From: Kribbella pratensis
GTDB lineage: Bacteria > Actinomycetota > Actinomycetes > Propionibacteriales > Kribbellaceae
Direction: 5' to 3'
DNA: 64,000 bases
Assembly (NCBI RefSeq): GCF_004365355.1
Contig: NZ_SODP01000001.1
Span: 1,247,473-1,311,472, forward strand
Shown piece after piece: positions 26,794-35,042 of the stretch. Every line of letters begins with the position of its first letter. Within the stretch, counting starts at the first letter, position 1. The notes beneath the pieces were generated by a model that ran no database searches, was not told where the DNA came from, and saw nothing but the letters and a program-made list of their open reading frames with translations. Position numbers and translations under genes: made by a program.

Positions 26794-27816
26794 GTGCACG
26801 TTGCTGACTACGTTTGGTACATCACCGTCGGCGTGCTGCTCGCGCTGCTCGCGTTCGACGTCTTCGTCATCGGCCGTCGCCCGCACGAGCCGAGCACGCG
26901 CGAGTCGGCGACCGCGATCGCGTTCTACATCGGCCTCGCGGTGGTCTTCGGCCTCGGCGTCTGGTTCTTCTCCGGCGGGCGGTATGCCGGGGAGTTCTTC
27001 GCCGGCTGGCTCACCGAGTACAGCCTGAGCGTCGACAACCTGTTCATCTTCTTGATCATCATGAGCAGGTTCGCGGTGCCCAGGAAGTACCAGCAGACCG
27101 CGCTGCTGGTCGGCATCATCCTGGCGCTGGTGTTCCGCGGCGTCTTCATCGCAGTCGGTGCGGCCGCGATCAACCAGTTCTCCTGGGTCTTCTACATCTT
27201 CGGCGCGTTCCTGGTCTACACCGCGATCCACCTGGCCAAGCAGGGTGAGAACGACGATGACGACTTCAAGGAGAACGCGGTCATCCGGTTCGCGAAGAAG
27301 CGGCTGAACGCCACCGATGAGTACAACGGCGTCAAGCTCACGCTGAAGAAGAACGGCAAGCGGCTCGTCACCCCGATGGCGATCGTGATCATTGCCCTCG
27401 GCACCACCGACCTGCTGTTCGCGCTCGACTCCATCCCGGCGATCTACGGCCTGACCCAGGAGCCGTTCCTGGTCTTCACCGCCAACGTCTTCGCGCTGAT
27501 GGGTCTGCGCCAGCTGTACTTCCTGCTCGGCGACCTGCTGAAGCGGCTCGTCTACCTGTCGCTGGGTCTGTCGGTGGTGCTCGCGTTCATCGGAGTGAAG
27601 CTGGTCCTGCACGCAATGCACGTGAACGAGTTGCCGTTCATCAACGGCGGTCACCACATCGACTGGGCGCCCGAGATCCCGATCTGGTTCTCGCTCGGCT
27701 TCATCATCGTGACCCTCGGCATCACCACAATCCTGAGCCTCCGCAAGTCCCGCACACTCCAGGCCGAAGAGCCTGCCGAGGACCCAGCCCCAGAACTACA
27801 CCCCAAAGAGTCCTAA
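26794..27816 (+). CDS. TerC family membrane protein, probable Mn2+ exporter
   Basis: Integral membrane protein, 340 residues with about nine hydrophobic segments. The TerC hallmarks are the membrane acidic residues in LLAFDVFVIGRR and EYSLSVDNLFIFLIIM (about 70-85), repeated in DLLFALDSIPAIYGL (about 206-220). A charged cytoplasmic loop (EKDDD-type, about 150-185) separates the halves. TerC proteins export Mn2+, possibly during metallation of secreted proteins. The riboswitch upstream supports induction by manganese. A terminator follows directly. Confidence 0.93.
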   Translation: MHVADYVWYITVGVLLALLAFDVFVIGRRPHEPSTRESATAIAFYIGLAVVFGLGVWFFSGGRYAGEFFAGWLTEYSLSVDNLFIFLIIMSRFAVPRKYQQTALLVGIILALVFRGVFIAVGAAAINQFSWVFYIFGAFLVYTAIHLAKQGENDDDDFKENAVIRFAKKRLNATDEYNGVKLTLKKNGKRLVTPMAIVIIALGTTDLLFALDSIPAIYGLTQEPFLVFTANVFALMGLRQLYFLLGDLLKRLVYLSLGLSVVLAFIGVKLVLHAMHVNELPFINGGHHIDWAPEIPIWFSLGFIIVTLGITTILSLRKSRTLQAEEPAEDPAPELHPKES

Positions 27817-27820
27817 CCAC

Positions 27821-27858
27821 AAACCGCCCCCGCCCTTCACTCGGGGCGGGGGTGGTTT
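27821..27858 (+). terminator. Bidirectional terminator after TerC gene
   Basis: AAACCGCCCCCGCCC (27821-27835) pairs with GGGCGGGGGTGGTTT (27844-27858) with a single G-U pair and an 8-base loop. It sits between the converging TerC and NlpC/P60 genes. Confidence 0.88.
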
Positions 27859-27863
27859 GAGTG

Positions 27864-28730
27864 TTAGAAGCGGGCGGCGGTGACCAGGGTTGCGCGGCGT
27901 TCGTCGGTGAGGGGGGCGTCCTCGAGGCGTTTGCCGGTTTCGGAGGCGTGGAGCATGCCGGCGGGGGAAACGAAGCCGACGTGGTGTATCTGCTTGCCGG
28001 GGCGGCCGAAGAAGTACAGGTCGCCGGGCTGGGCTTCGTCGACGGGGATGTTGGGCAGGGTGTCTGCCTGGTCGTGGGCGTCACGGGGCGTCCGCATGCC
28101 GAGGACACGGCTGACTGTGTGGATCAGTCCGGAGCAGTCGAGCCCATGCGCCGACGTACCGCCCCACAGGTACTCGAGGCCGAGGAACAGCTCACCCAGT
28201 CGCAGGCGGTCCTCAGGTCCCGAGGGCTCCAGCACGGACCGCAGTGCGTCGTCCGCGATCCAGCCGGACCCACCGTCGGGCGTTGCCACCCGGGTGTATC
28301 CGTCGGCGTGCTCCACCGACGACAGCACGGTCGCGAACGACAGCTCCGCCAGCGGGCGACCATCAGGCTCGGCCAGCAGCGACGCGGTCGGTACGTCGAT
28401 CGCCACCGGGTCGGTCGCGCTCTGCGGCAGTTCACCGAGGTGACTCGACGGGACCCAGCCCGGGTATCCCAGCTCGTCCTGGGAGGACGGCTGCCACGGT
28501 GCGAGGATCTCGGACCAGCCGTCGCGTTCCGTGCGCACCAGCACGGGTTCGGCGAACAGCAGCTGGGTCAGGGTCCGGCCGTGCAGTCCCAGCCGGGTCT
28601 CGGTGTCCATCGACTTGGCCCAGCCGGCCACGTCGGGTTGTGCGGCGATCGCCGGTGCGTCGATGTCACGCGGCGCGTCCGGCGCGGTCCAGACCGTACT
28701 GACCGGGACCTTGGTAGCGGCTAACTTCAT
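27864..28730 (-). CDS. NlpC/P60 peptidase (YkfC-like gamma-D-glutamyl-diamino acid hydrolase)
   Basis: Predicted cysteine peptidase cutting murein peptides between D-Glu and the diamino acid, 288 residues. There is no signal peptide, so it is cytoplasmic. SH3-like modules fill about residues 60-175 (WSEILAPWQPSSQ, GWVPSSHLGEL). The catalytic domain has Cys in GLDCSGLIH (about 197) and His in IHHVGFVSPAG (about 249). Order SH3-SH3-NlpC matches YkfC. Its ATG overlaps the epimerase stop (ATGA). Its cluster with the epimerase points to peptide recycling rather than wall cleavage. Confidence 0.88.
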   Translation of the reverse strand: MKLAATKVPVSTVWTAPDAPRDIDAPAIAAQPDVAGWAKSMDTETRLGLHGRTLTQLLFAEPVLVRTERDGWSEILAPWQPSSQDELGYPGWVPSSHLGELPQSATDPVAIDVPTASLLAEPDGRPLAELSFATVLSSVEHADGYTRVATPDGGSGWIADDALRSVLEPSGPEDRLRLGELFLGLEYLWGGTSAHGLDCSGLIHTVSRVLGMRTPRDAHDQADTLPNIPVDEAQPGDLYFFGRPGKQIHHVGFVSPAGMLHASETGKRLEDAPLTDERRATLVTAARF

Positions 28731-29791
28731 GTGGTCAAGCCTGTCACGCCGAGTCCAGGAGCTGAAGGCAGGTGGATCAGCGAGCCGTCGTACCGGATCC
28801 CGCCGATCACCGGCGCCTCGCGCAGCCACCACGCGGCGTCCAGGTCGTTGACGGTCGTCGTCGGGTACGCCGACACCAGCGCGGCCGCCGCGCCGACGCC
28901 GACGTGGCTCTCCATCATGCAGCCGACGATCGCGCCCAGCCCGTGCTCGCGGGCGAGCTCGAGCAGCGTCCGTGCCGGCGCCAGCCCGCAGCACTTCGCG
29001 AGCTTCACGTTCACCAGGTCGGCGGCGCCCTGCTTGATCACCGCCACCAGATCGCGTACGCCGAACACCGACTCGTCGGCGAGGATCGGCGTACTGACCC
29101 GGTCCGTCACCCACGCCATGCCGTCGAGATCGGCCGCGGCGACCGGCTGCTCGACCAGCTCGATCGCGCACCCGGCGTCCTCGAGCGCCCGGATCACCGT
29201 GACCGCCTCGCGCCGCGTCCAACCCTGGTTGGCGTCCAGCCGCAACCGCGGCTCCGGCCCGATCGCCTCGCGGACTCGCTGGACCCGCTCGATATCCCCG
29301 ACCGCGTCGGTGCCGACCTTGATCTTGAGTACGTCGAACCCGTCCGCCACCCGATCCCGCCCCGCGGTCGCCAACGCCGAGGCATCACCGACCGACAACG
29401 TCACATCGGTCCGTACGACGTCAACCGTCGACCCGAGGAATCCGTGCAGCGTCTGACCGTGCCGCCGCGCCGCGAGGTCGTGCAGCGCGACATCAACCGC
29501 GTCCTTGGCGGCGAAGTTGCCGACCGCCGCGCCCTGCACCCGGCGTAGTGCCTCGGTCAGGTCGTCCGGACCGAGCCCGTCGAGTGCGGTCGTGATCGGA
29601 CCCTCGATACACGCCTGCGACCCGGCGAGCGAGTCGCCGGTCACCTTCCACACCTGCGGCGCCTCGCCCCAGCCGCTCAGCTCGCCGTCACTGACCTCGA
29701 CCAGCAACGACTCGACGTGCGTCGCCGTACGCAAAGCGGTGATGAACGGGGTGTGCAGCGGCGCCGACACCCGATGGGTCGTGATCTTCAC
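28727..29791 (-). CDS. L-Ala-D/L-Glu (dipeptide) epimerase, enolase superfamily
   Basis: Converts L-Ala-D-Glu from murein to L-Ala-L-Glu for reuse, 354 residues. Enolase-superfamily marks: KIKVG (Lys acid/base pair near residue 155), metal ligands in LRLDANQGW, IELVEQPV and ILADESVF, and the second lysine in NVKLAKCCGL; the C-terminal CMMESHVGVGAAA fits the Ala-Glu epimerase subgroup. GTG 29791 overlaps the upstream hydrolase stop (GTGA), so the start is set by coupling. It stands second in a three-gene operon. Confidence 0.92.
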   Translation of the reverse strand: MKITTHRVSAPLHTPFITALRTATHVESLLVEVSDGELSGWGEAPQVWKVTGDSLAGSQACIEGPITTALDGLGPDDLTEALRRVQGAAVGNFAAKDAVDVALHDLAARRHGQTLHGFLGSTVDVVRTDVTLSVGDASALATAGRDRVADGFDVLKIKVGTDAVGDIERVQRVREAIGPEPRLRLDANQGWTRREAVTVIRALEDAGCAIELVEQPVAAADLDGMAWVTDRVSTPILADESVFGVRDLVAVIKQGAADLVNVKLAKCCGLAPARTLLELAREHGLGAIVGCMMESHVGVGAAAALVSAYPTTTVNDLDAAWWLREAPVIGGIRYDGSLIHLPSAPGLGVTGLTT

Positions 29792-30615
29792 CGCACGCCC
29801 TCCAGGTCGTACCGGTGGTTCCACGCTTCAAGTGCGATCGAGGCGATGAGCTTCTGGGCCTCGCCGTCCGGCAGGTCGGACGTCGTACACACGACCAGCA
29901 CGAACGGATCCGCGTCGTCCGGCCGTACGATCCCACCGTCGTGCCGGATCCGAGTGTCCCAGCCGTTCTTGTGCTCGACCCGGGTCCCGGCCGGCAGCAG
30001 CGCGGGGATCTCGCCGTTCCACTGGTTGCCCGCGAGCAGGTCGCGCAGGTAGTCGCCGGAGGCACCTTTCTGGTTGCCGACCGCAACGAGTACGCCGGCT
30101 AGGCCGGCCGGGCTCATCAGGTTGCTGATGCCGGCGCGCTGGGCCGGACCGTCGTCGATGCCGCGCTGGATCTTCGACGCGGGTGAGGGCGAGCTGGGCA
30201 GTGTCGCTTCGTTCAGTACGGCGTGGGCCGCGGGGATTCCGACCTGTTCGAGCACGAGGTCGGTCGCCAGGTTGCTCGAACGGGTGATCATCTCGGTCGC
30301 GAGCCATCCAAGTGGCACCTCGGTGCCCAGCTTCTCCCAGGTCGCAGGCGCCTCGTCCTCGTCCGGGTCGACCGCGAAGCGACCACTGCCCGCCGACGCG
30401 AAGTCGTTGTGCACGGTGACCGGCTGGTCGAGCGCCAGCTCACCGGCCTCGACCTTGCGCATCATCGCCATCGCCACCGGCAGCTTCATCGTGCTGGCCG
30501 AGTAGTGCGCCCGCTCCGCCTCGTGTTCGAACACCGGTACGCCGTCCAGCCGGCCGAGCCACACCCCGAACTCCCCGCTCCCGTCGACCCCCTGGAGCAG
30601 CTCCGCGATTCCCAT
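29788..30615 (-). CDS. Serine hydrolase of class A beta-lactamase fold
   Basis: Predicted DD-/LD-peptide or beta-lactam-type hydrolase, 275 residues, without a signal peptide, so probably cytoplasmic. The catalytic S-x-x-K is SASTMKLPVA (about 40-49), the SxN-like motif is RSSNLATDLV, and the KTG position reads HKNGWDTR. Lack of export argues against a secreted beta-lactamase and favours a role on recovered murein peptides with the epimerase and NlpC/P60 protein. ATG 30615 is chosen; a TTG at 30627 is in frame. It is divergent from cobD, 42 bases away. Confidence 0.82.
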   Translation of the reverse strand: MGIAELLQGVDGSGEFGVWLGRLDGVPVFEHEAERAHYSASTMKLPVAMAMMRKVEAGELALDQPVTVHNDFASAGSGRFAVDPDEDEAPATWEKLGTEVPLGWLATEMITRSSNLATDLVLEQVGIPAAHAVLNEATLPSSPSPASKIQRGIDDGPAQRAGISNLMSPAGLAGVLVAVGNQKGASGDYLRDLLAGNQWNGEIPALLPAGTRVEHKNGWDTRIRHDGGIVRPDDADPFVLVVCTTSDLPDGEAQKLIASIALEAWNHRYDLEGVR

Positions 30616-30657
30616 ACCGTCACCCAATCACAAGCCAACACCTGGCAGACTGCTGAG

Positions 30658-31857
30658 GTGCGCTCGACCACCCCCGCCCCTCGCTCCGCTCGGGCCGGGG
30701 GAGGAAAGGAAGCCCGCCCCCTCCGGGCAACGGCCCCCACGAGCCCGCGGGCAACCGGCGCGAGCGGCCCAGTCGTATCCGGCGCGAGCAGCCGCCGGGC
30801 ATCCGGCGGCAGCAGCCTGGGCGCATCCGGCGCAAGTAGCGCGGGCGCGGTCAGTGCGAGCAGCCCGTGGGCAACCGGTACGAGCAGCGCGCTCAGCGCG
30901 AGCAGGCCGCGTGCGGCCGGAGCGACATCGGGGGCGTCGCGGGCGTTGGGGATTCTTCTCGGGTTCGCGGCCGATCGGTTGCTCGGCGACCCCCGTCGTT
31001 TCCACCCGGTCGCCGGCTTTGGTCAGACAGCTGCCCTGCTGGAGCGCCGCATGTACGCCGACTCGAAGCGGGTCGGAGTCGCGCACACCGCCGTCCTCGT
31101 CGGCACCACGACAGTCCTGGGTCTCGCGGTCGAGCGACTGACCCGCAAGCATCCGATCCTCCAGACAGCCGCAACCGCCGCCGCGACCTGGACCGTACTA
31201 GGCGCCCGCAGCCTCGAGCGCGAAGCCGAGACGATGGCCACCCTCCTCGAGGACAAGGACATCCCGGCCGCTCGCGACCGCCTGAGCCACCTGTGCGCCC
31301 GCGACGCCACCGACCTGGAAGCGGACGAGCTGGCCCGCGCGACGGTGGAGTCGATCGCGGAGAACACCTCGGACGCCTGCGTCGCACCACTCCTCTGGGG
31401 CGGAGTCCTCGGCATCCCCGGGCTACTCGGCTACCGAGCGGCGAACACCTTGGACGCGATGGTCGGCTACAGGTCACCGAAGTACCAGAGCTTCGGGTGG
31501 GCCTCGGCGCGCCTGGACGACGTACTGAACCTGGTGCCGGCACGAGTGTGCGCAGTGCTCACCGGGCTCGCGGCCGGGCGCCCGCGCGAGGCGACAGAGG
31601 TCTGGAAGCGCGACGCAGCCAAACATCCGAGTCCGAACGCCGGACCCGTCGAAGCATCCTTCGCCGGCGCGCTCGGGCTCACGCTCGGTGGGACGAACGA
31701 CTACGGCAGCTACCAGGAAGACCGTGGCACGCTGGGCGACGGGCCCGCGCCGGCAGTCGCCGATGTCCGGAGGACGGCCGCGCTGGCCCGCCGGGTCGGG
31801 CTGGCGGCCGCCGGAGTCGCTGCGTTGATCGCCGTGAAGGGAAAGCGATGGGGTTGA
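30658..31857 (+). CDS. cobD: Adenosylcobinamide-phosphate synthase CobD/CbiB
   Basis: Membrane enzyme joining aminopropanol phosphate to adenosylcobyric acid. Conserved CobD sequence begins LLGFAADRLLGDPRRFHPVAGFG. It continues through ATVESIAENTSDACVAPLLW, YRAANTLDAMVGYRSPKY, and PSPNAGPVEASFAGALGLTLGG with several membrane segments. From GTG 30658 the protein has 399 residues with an N-terminal ~95-residue extension made of 8-residue repeats. The normal CobD length (~303) would be given by a TTG at 30946, which has no ribosome site. The stop overlaps the phosphatase start by 10 bases. Function is firm, start is not. Confidence 0.9.
   Translation: MRSTTPAPRSARAGGGKEARPLRATAPTSPRATGASGPVVSGASSRRASGGSSLGASGASSAGAVSASSPWATGTSSALSASRPRAAGATSGASRALGILLGFAADRLLGDPRRFHPVAGFGQTAALLERRMYADSKRVGVAHTAVLVGTTTVLGLAVERLTRKHPILQTAATAAATWTVLGARSLEREAETMATLLEDKDIPAARDRLSHLCARDATDLEADELARATVESIAENTSDACVAPLLWGGVLGIPGLLGYRAANTLDAMVGYRSPKYQSFGWASARLDDVLNLVPARVCAVLTGLAAGRPREATEVWKRDAAKHPSPNAGPVEASFAGALGLTLGGTNDYGSYQEDRGTLGDGPAPAVADVRRTAALARRVGLAAAGVAALIAVKGKRWG
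30671..30701 (+). other. GC hairpin with loop shared with the terminator at 22613
   Basis: CCCCCGCCCC (30671-30680) and GGGCCGGGGG (30692-30701) can pair around CGCTCCGCTC, the exact inverse of the loop core GAGCGGAGCG at 22621-22630. There is no T run. It lies just after the possible GTG start of cobD, which casts doubt on that start. Confidence 0.6.
30733..30900 (+). repeat. 24-bp tandem repeat, about seven copies, at the 5' end of cobD
   Basis: Units of exactly 24 bases start at 30733, 30757, 30781, 30805, 30829, 30853 and 30877. Read in the cobD frame they give 8-residue units such as GASSRRAS, GGSSLGAS, GASSAGAV and SASSPWAT. The unit length keeps every reading frame open. Confidence 0.88.
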
Positions 31858-32528
31858 GTCATCGGCCGCTGCGGATCGTGCTGATGCGGCACGGGGAGTC
31901 CGAGGCGAATCTGGACAAGACGATCTACGAGCGGATCCCCGATCACGCCGTACCGCTGACCCCGCACGGGCACGAGCAGGCGGCGAAGGCGGGCAAGGAC
32001 CTGCGGGAGCTGTTCGAGAACGAGCCGGTTCGCGTGTACGTCTCACCGTATCGGCGGGCCTTGGAGACGCTCGACTCGCTCGGGCTGGACGACCTGATCG
32101 AGCCCCCGCGGGAGGAGCCGCGGCTGCGCGAGCAGGACTGGGCCAACCTGCAGGACACCGCGGACATCGAGCATCAGGAAAGCCTCCGGGACTCGTTCGG
32201 GCACTTCTTCTACCGGTTCACCGAAGGCGAGTCCGGTGCGGACGTCTACGACCGGGTGTCGACGTTCCTGGAGACCATGCACCGCGACTTCGAGTCGCCG
32301 GACGCGCCACGGAACGTGCTGCTGGTGTCACACGGGCTCACGATGCGGTTGTTCTGCATGCGCTGGTTCCATTGGTCGGTACGGTTCGTGGAGACGCTGC
32401 GCAACCCGGGCAACGCCGAGACACGCGTCCTGCTGCGGCAGCCGGACTTCCGGTACAAGCTGGACCGGCCGTTCGAGCAGTGGACGCCTTACGAACCGAC
32501 GGAACGGGAGCGATCGGCATGGTTGTAG
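31848..32528 (+). CDS. Histidine phosphatase (phosphoglycerate-mutase-like)
   Basis: Phosphoesterase using a phospho-histidine, 226 residues. The catalytic motif is IVLMRHGESEAN (His near residue 15); Arg and His partners lie in VYVSPYRRALET and LLVSHGLTMRLF. The 10-base overlap with cobD raises the option of a CobC-type alpha-ribazole phosphatase. However, the sequence reads like a general phosphoglycerate-mutase-like member with an unusual C-terminal FEQWTPYEPTERE tail. The family is clear, substrate uncertain. Confidence 0.85.
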   Translation: MGLSHRPLRIVLMRHGESEANLDKTIYERIPDHAVPLTPHGHEQAAKAGKDLRELFENEPVRVYVSPYRRALETLDSLGLDDLIEPPREEPRLREQDWANLQDTADIEHQESLRDSFGHFFYRFTEGESGADVYDRVSTFLETMHRDFESPDAPRNVLLVSHGLTMRLFCMRWFHWSVRFVETLRNPGNAETRVLLRQPDFRYKLDRPFEQWTPYEPTERERSAWL

Positions 32529-33487
32529 CGCAGACGCGGGACACGGTCCTCGAACTGCTGGCGAGCCTCACGCCGGCCCAGGTGGACAAGATCCGTGCTC
32601 CGTTCGACACACCGGACCACAAGCAATGGACCTACCTGCCGGGCCCGGTGCCCGGACTCGCGCTGACCGAGCTCACGCCGACCCAGCAGAAGCTGGTCGA
32701 GCGGCTGGTCGCGACCGGATGCAGCGACCGGGGTGCGGCCGATGTGTGGGCGGTCCTCGACGCGGAGGTCGTCGTCCGCGGGCTGCCGGACCTGCCGCCG
32801 TCGGGGGAGTGGCAGGGCTCGACCGTCGCCGATCGGTATTTCCTCCGCGTGCTCGGCGACCCGAACGGGACCGAACCGTGGGCCTGGCGGCTGAACGGGC
32901 ACCACCTCGCGCTGCACGTCACGCTCGTCGACGGCGCGATCGCGTTCACGCCGCAGTTCATCGGCTCCAACCCGGCCGAGGTCCTCAGCGGTCCGAAGGC
33001 CGGGCGGCGTTTTCTGGCCGCCGAGCAGGACCTGGGCTTCCAGCTCCTCCACGCGCTCGAGCCGGGCCAGCTGTCCATAGCCCTGGTTTCCGACGAGGCG
33101 CCGGACGACATCCTGACCCGCCACGACCCGGTCGCCGACGCGTCGCTGCTGCACCGCGGCCTGTCGTACGGCGACATGAACGAGGACCAGCGTCAGCTCC
33201 TCAGCCTCCTCATCGGCCAGTACGTCGGACGCGCCGCCGGGCCGATCGGCCTGCAGACCTGGCAGGACATCACCGAGCACGGCATCGAGCGCCTGACGTT
33301 CGCGTGGGCGGGTGAGACCGAGCCAGGTATCGGCCACCGGCACTACTACTCGATCGCCGGCCCGAGTTTCCTGGCCGAGTACGACAACACCCAGGACAAC
33401 GCCAACCACATCCACTCGGTCTGGCGAGACTTCCGCAACGACTGGGGGACCGACCTCCTCGCCGCGCACTACGCCATGCACCGCTGA
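32519..33487 (+). CDS. DUF3500 domain protein
   Basis: Unknown function, 322 residues, predicted soluble with no signal peptide. DUF3500 features include the segment RYFLRVLGDPNGTEPWAWRL, the His-rich LNGHHLALHVTLVDG and the C-terminal GHRHYYSIAGPSFLAEYDN followed by ANHIHSVWRDFRNDWG. The many conserved His and Trp residues suggest a metal or substrate pocket, as yet undefined. It overlaps the phosphatase gene by 10 bases, so cobD, phosphatase and this gene form one translation-coupled unit. It converges on the haloperoxidase-like gene with a one-base gap. Confidence 0.85.
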   Translation: MVVAQTRDTVLELLASLTPAQVDKIRAPFDTPDHKQWTYLPGPVPGLALTELTPTQQKLVERLVATGCSDRGAADVWAVLDAEVVVRGLPDLPPSGEWQGSTVADRYFLRVLGDPNGTEPWAWRLNGHHLALHVTLVDGAIAFTPQFIGSNPAEVLSGPKAGRRFLAAEQDLGFQLLHALEPGQLSIALVSDEAPDDILTRHDPVADASLLHRGLSYGDMNEDQRQLLSLLIGQYVGRAAGPIGLQTWQDITEHGIERLTFAWAGETEPGIGHRHYYSIAGPSFLAEYDNTQDNANHIHSVWRDFRNDWGTDLLAAHYAMHR

Positions 33488-33488
33488 A

Positions 33489-34754
33489 TCACGACCGCGG
33501 CAGGAACTCGTGGCTCGCGGTCCACGTCGCGACCCGGTGCCCGAGCTGGTTGCCGTCGTTCATCGCGCGCCGGAAATGCAGCCCGAGCCAGATGCGGGCG
33601 CTCTTCGTCTCGCTGTCCAGCGCTCTGGCCGTCGCATAGTGCCGGGTCGTCGAGGTGACCGGCGACGAGACGTTCAGGTCGATCGAACGGGCGCCGAACA
33701 GACGGCTGAAGATCTCCGTCGAGGCCCCGGTGAGGCAGGCATGCCCGCTGGTGTACTCGGGGTACGGCGGCGTGGCGACCAACGGTGTCCAGGCGGGGTC
33801 AGCCGTGGTCGCGCGGTTGCCGTCGGTGTCCGCCAACCGGATCGCGGTGATCGGCCGCCAGAACGCATAGTCGTACTTCGCCCGCCAGCAGGCGATCAAC
33901 GCGTCGGCCTCACTGGTGTCGAGCAGGGCGAATGCTCGTGCGGTCCGGACGATGTCCATCCCCCTCCGCGACAGGCGCTCGCGAAGTGCCGCGTTGTACT
34001 GCCCTGACGCCGGCCCGTTCCAGAACAGGGCGGTCTCGGTCTGGGCTGCCGTTCGGGAGGACCCGTCCTTGGCGCCCATTGTCTTCACCTCGGCGAAGTC
34101 GCGGGCGTAGGCCTTCGAGGTGATCGGGTCCGGGCCGTGGAGCCGGAACTGGGCGGGAGTTCTCAGCGCGAGTGGCCGGACGAATCCCAGCCAGGGAGCG
34201 AGCATCGGCGCGAACGCGTCCGGGGTCGGGCGCCACACGCCCGGTGCCGGTACGACGTCGAGGGTGATGTTCGCACCACGCCCGTCATGCGCCCGGGCTG
34301 CGATCAGCGACGACGCTGCGGTCTCGCCAACGGCCTGCCCGCGATTCTTGGCTCTGCTGTCGGGGATGTCGCCCAGCGACGTGGCGTAGTCCGCCGCCAG
34401 GTTCTGGGCCGAGGTGGGGAAGTAGTAGCTCAGCACGCGGTACGCCGCCGTCGCCGCTGCGGCCTCGGCCGACGCTCTGCCGCGAGGCCGGGGCTGCCGC
34501 AGGTACGGCTGGTAACGACCCTCGATCGTCACCACAGCGTCGTACACGGCGATCGAGACGAAGCCGAAGTAGAGCGTGGAGACGGGCACCGGGGTGGCGT
34601 TCTCGGTCAGGATGGTCCGGGCCGCGATCGCGTTCCAGGTGGTGACGACAGCGGGATCGGCGGGCTGGGTCGCCGTGGCCGGTGGAACCGCGATGACAGA
34701 GGCGGCGAGTCCGGCGGCCGCGACAGCCGAGAAAGCCGGGAGTGTGATGCGCAC
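33489..34754 (-). CDS. Secreted vanadium-haloperoxidase/PAP2-like protein
   Basis: Probable exported phosphatase or haloperoxidase of the acid phosphatase/vanadium chloroperoxidase superfamily, 421 residues. An N-terminal signal peptide is seen (LPAFSAVAAAGLAASVIAV ... ATATQP, cleavage about residue 30). The anion-binding motifs are KYDYAFWRP (Kx6RP), EYTSGHACL (SGH) and SARIWLGLHFRRAMNDG (Rx5Hx5D-like). GTG 34754 has a GGAG ribosome site and gives a proper signal peptide; a longer upstream reading does not. Its promoter region is shared with the cobalamin riboswitch of cobN. Confidence 0.85.
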   Translation of the reverse strand: MRITLPAFSAVAAAGLAASVIAVPPATATQPADPAVVTTWNAIAARTILTENATPVPVSTLYFGFVSIAVYDAVVTIEGRYQPYLRQPRPRGRASAEAAAATAAYRVLSYYFPTSAQNLAADYATSLGDIPDSRAKNRGQAVGETAASSLIAARAHDGRGANITLDVVPAPGVWRPTPDAFAPMLAPWLGFVRPLALRTPAQFRLHGPDPITSKAYARDFAEVKTMGAKDGSSRTAAQTETALFWNGPASGQYNAALRERLSRRGMDIVRTARAFALLDTSEADALIACWRAKYDYAFWRPITAIRLADTDGNRATTADPAWTPLVATPPYPEYTSGHACLTGASTEIFSRLFGARSIDLNVSSPVTSTTRHYATARALDSETKSARIWLGLHFRRAMNDGNQLGHRVATWTASHEFLPRS

Positions 34755-34904
34755 TGGTAGCTCCTTCAGTCGAAGTCGAGCGACTTGCGCTGAAGCAACG
34801 GGTGCGCTGCAGGAGGGCGCCAGCGGGTCCAAGCCCTTTCCTTCCGTGCTAACACCGCCTCCTGGCCTGGTCAAGCATCAAACGCTGGTCTTGCTAGAGT
34901 CACG

Positions 34905-35000
34905 CTCGTCATCGACGGCATCAGCAGGAACCCGGTGTGAGTCCGGGGCGGTCCCGCCACTGTGACCCGTAATGGGGAGTCAGGAACTGCCGCCGTCGTA
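34905..35000 (+). ncRNA. Cobalamin riboswitch controlling cobN
   Basis: AGGAACCCGGTGTGAGTCC (34925-34943) and GGTCCCGCCACTGTGACCC (34950-34968) are the hallmark core of the AdoCbl aptamer, and GAGTCAGGAACTGCC (34977-34991) is the B12 box. CGACGGCA at 34913-34920 can pair with the CUGCCGCCGUCG side to close P1. It ends about 45 bases before the cobN start, so ligand binding probably blocks expression. The ATG at 34962 lies inside the aptamer and is not the start. Confidence 0.93.
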
Positions 35001-35042
35001 CCTCCGTTCGGGGCGTGGATAGCCCGGGGAAGGCACTCCTCC

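Noticed and set aside
31848..32528. Firm assignment as CobC alpha-ribazole phosphatase
   Set aside because: Neighbour cobD supports it, but the sequence lacks features that separate CobC from other histidine phosphatases.
34962..35042. ATG 34962 as start of cobN
   Set aside because: It falls inside the cobalamin riboswitch core; GTG 35043 has a ribosome site and starts the conserved sequence.
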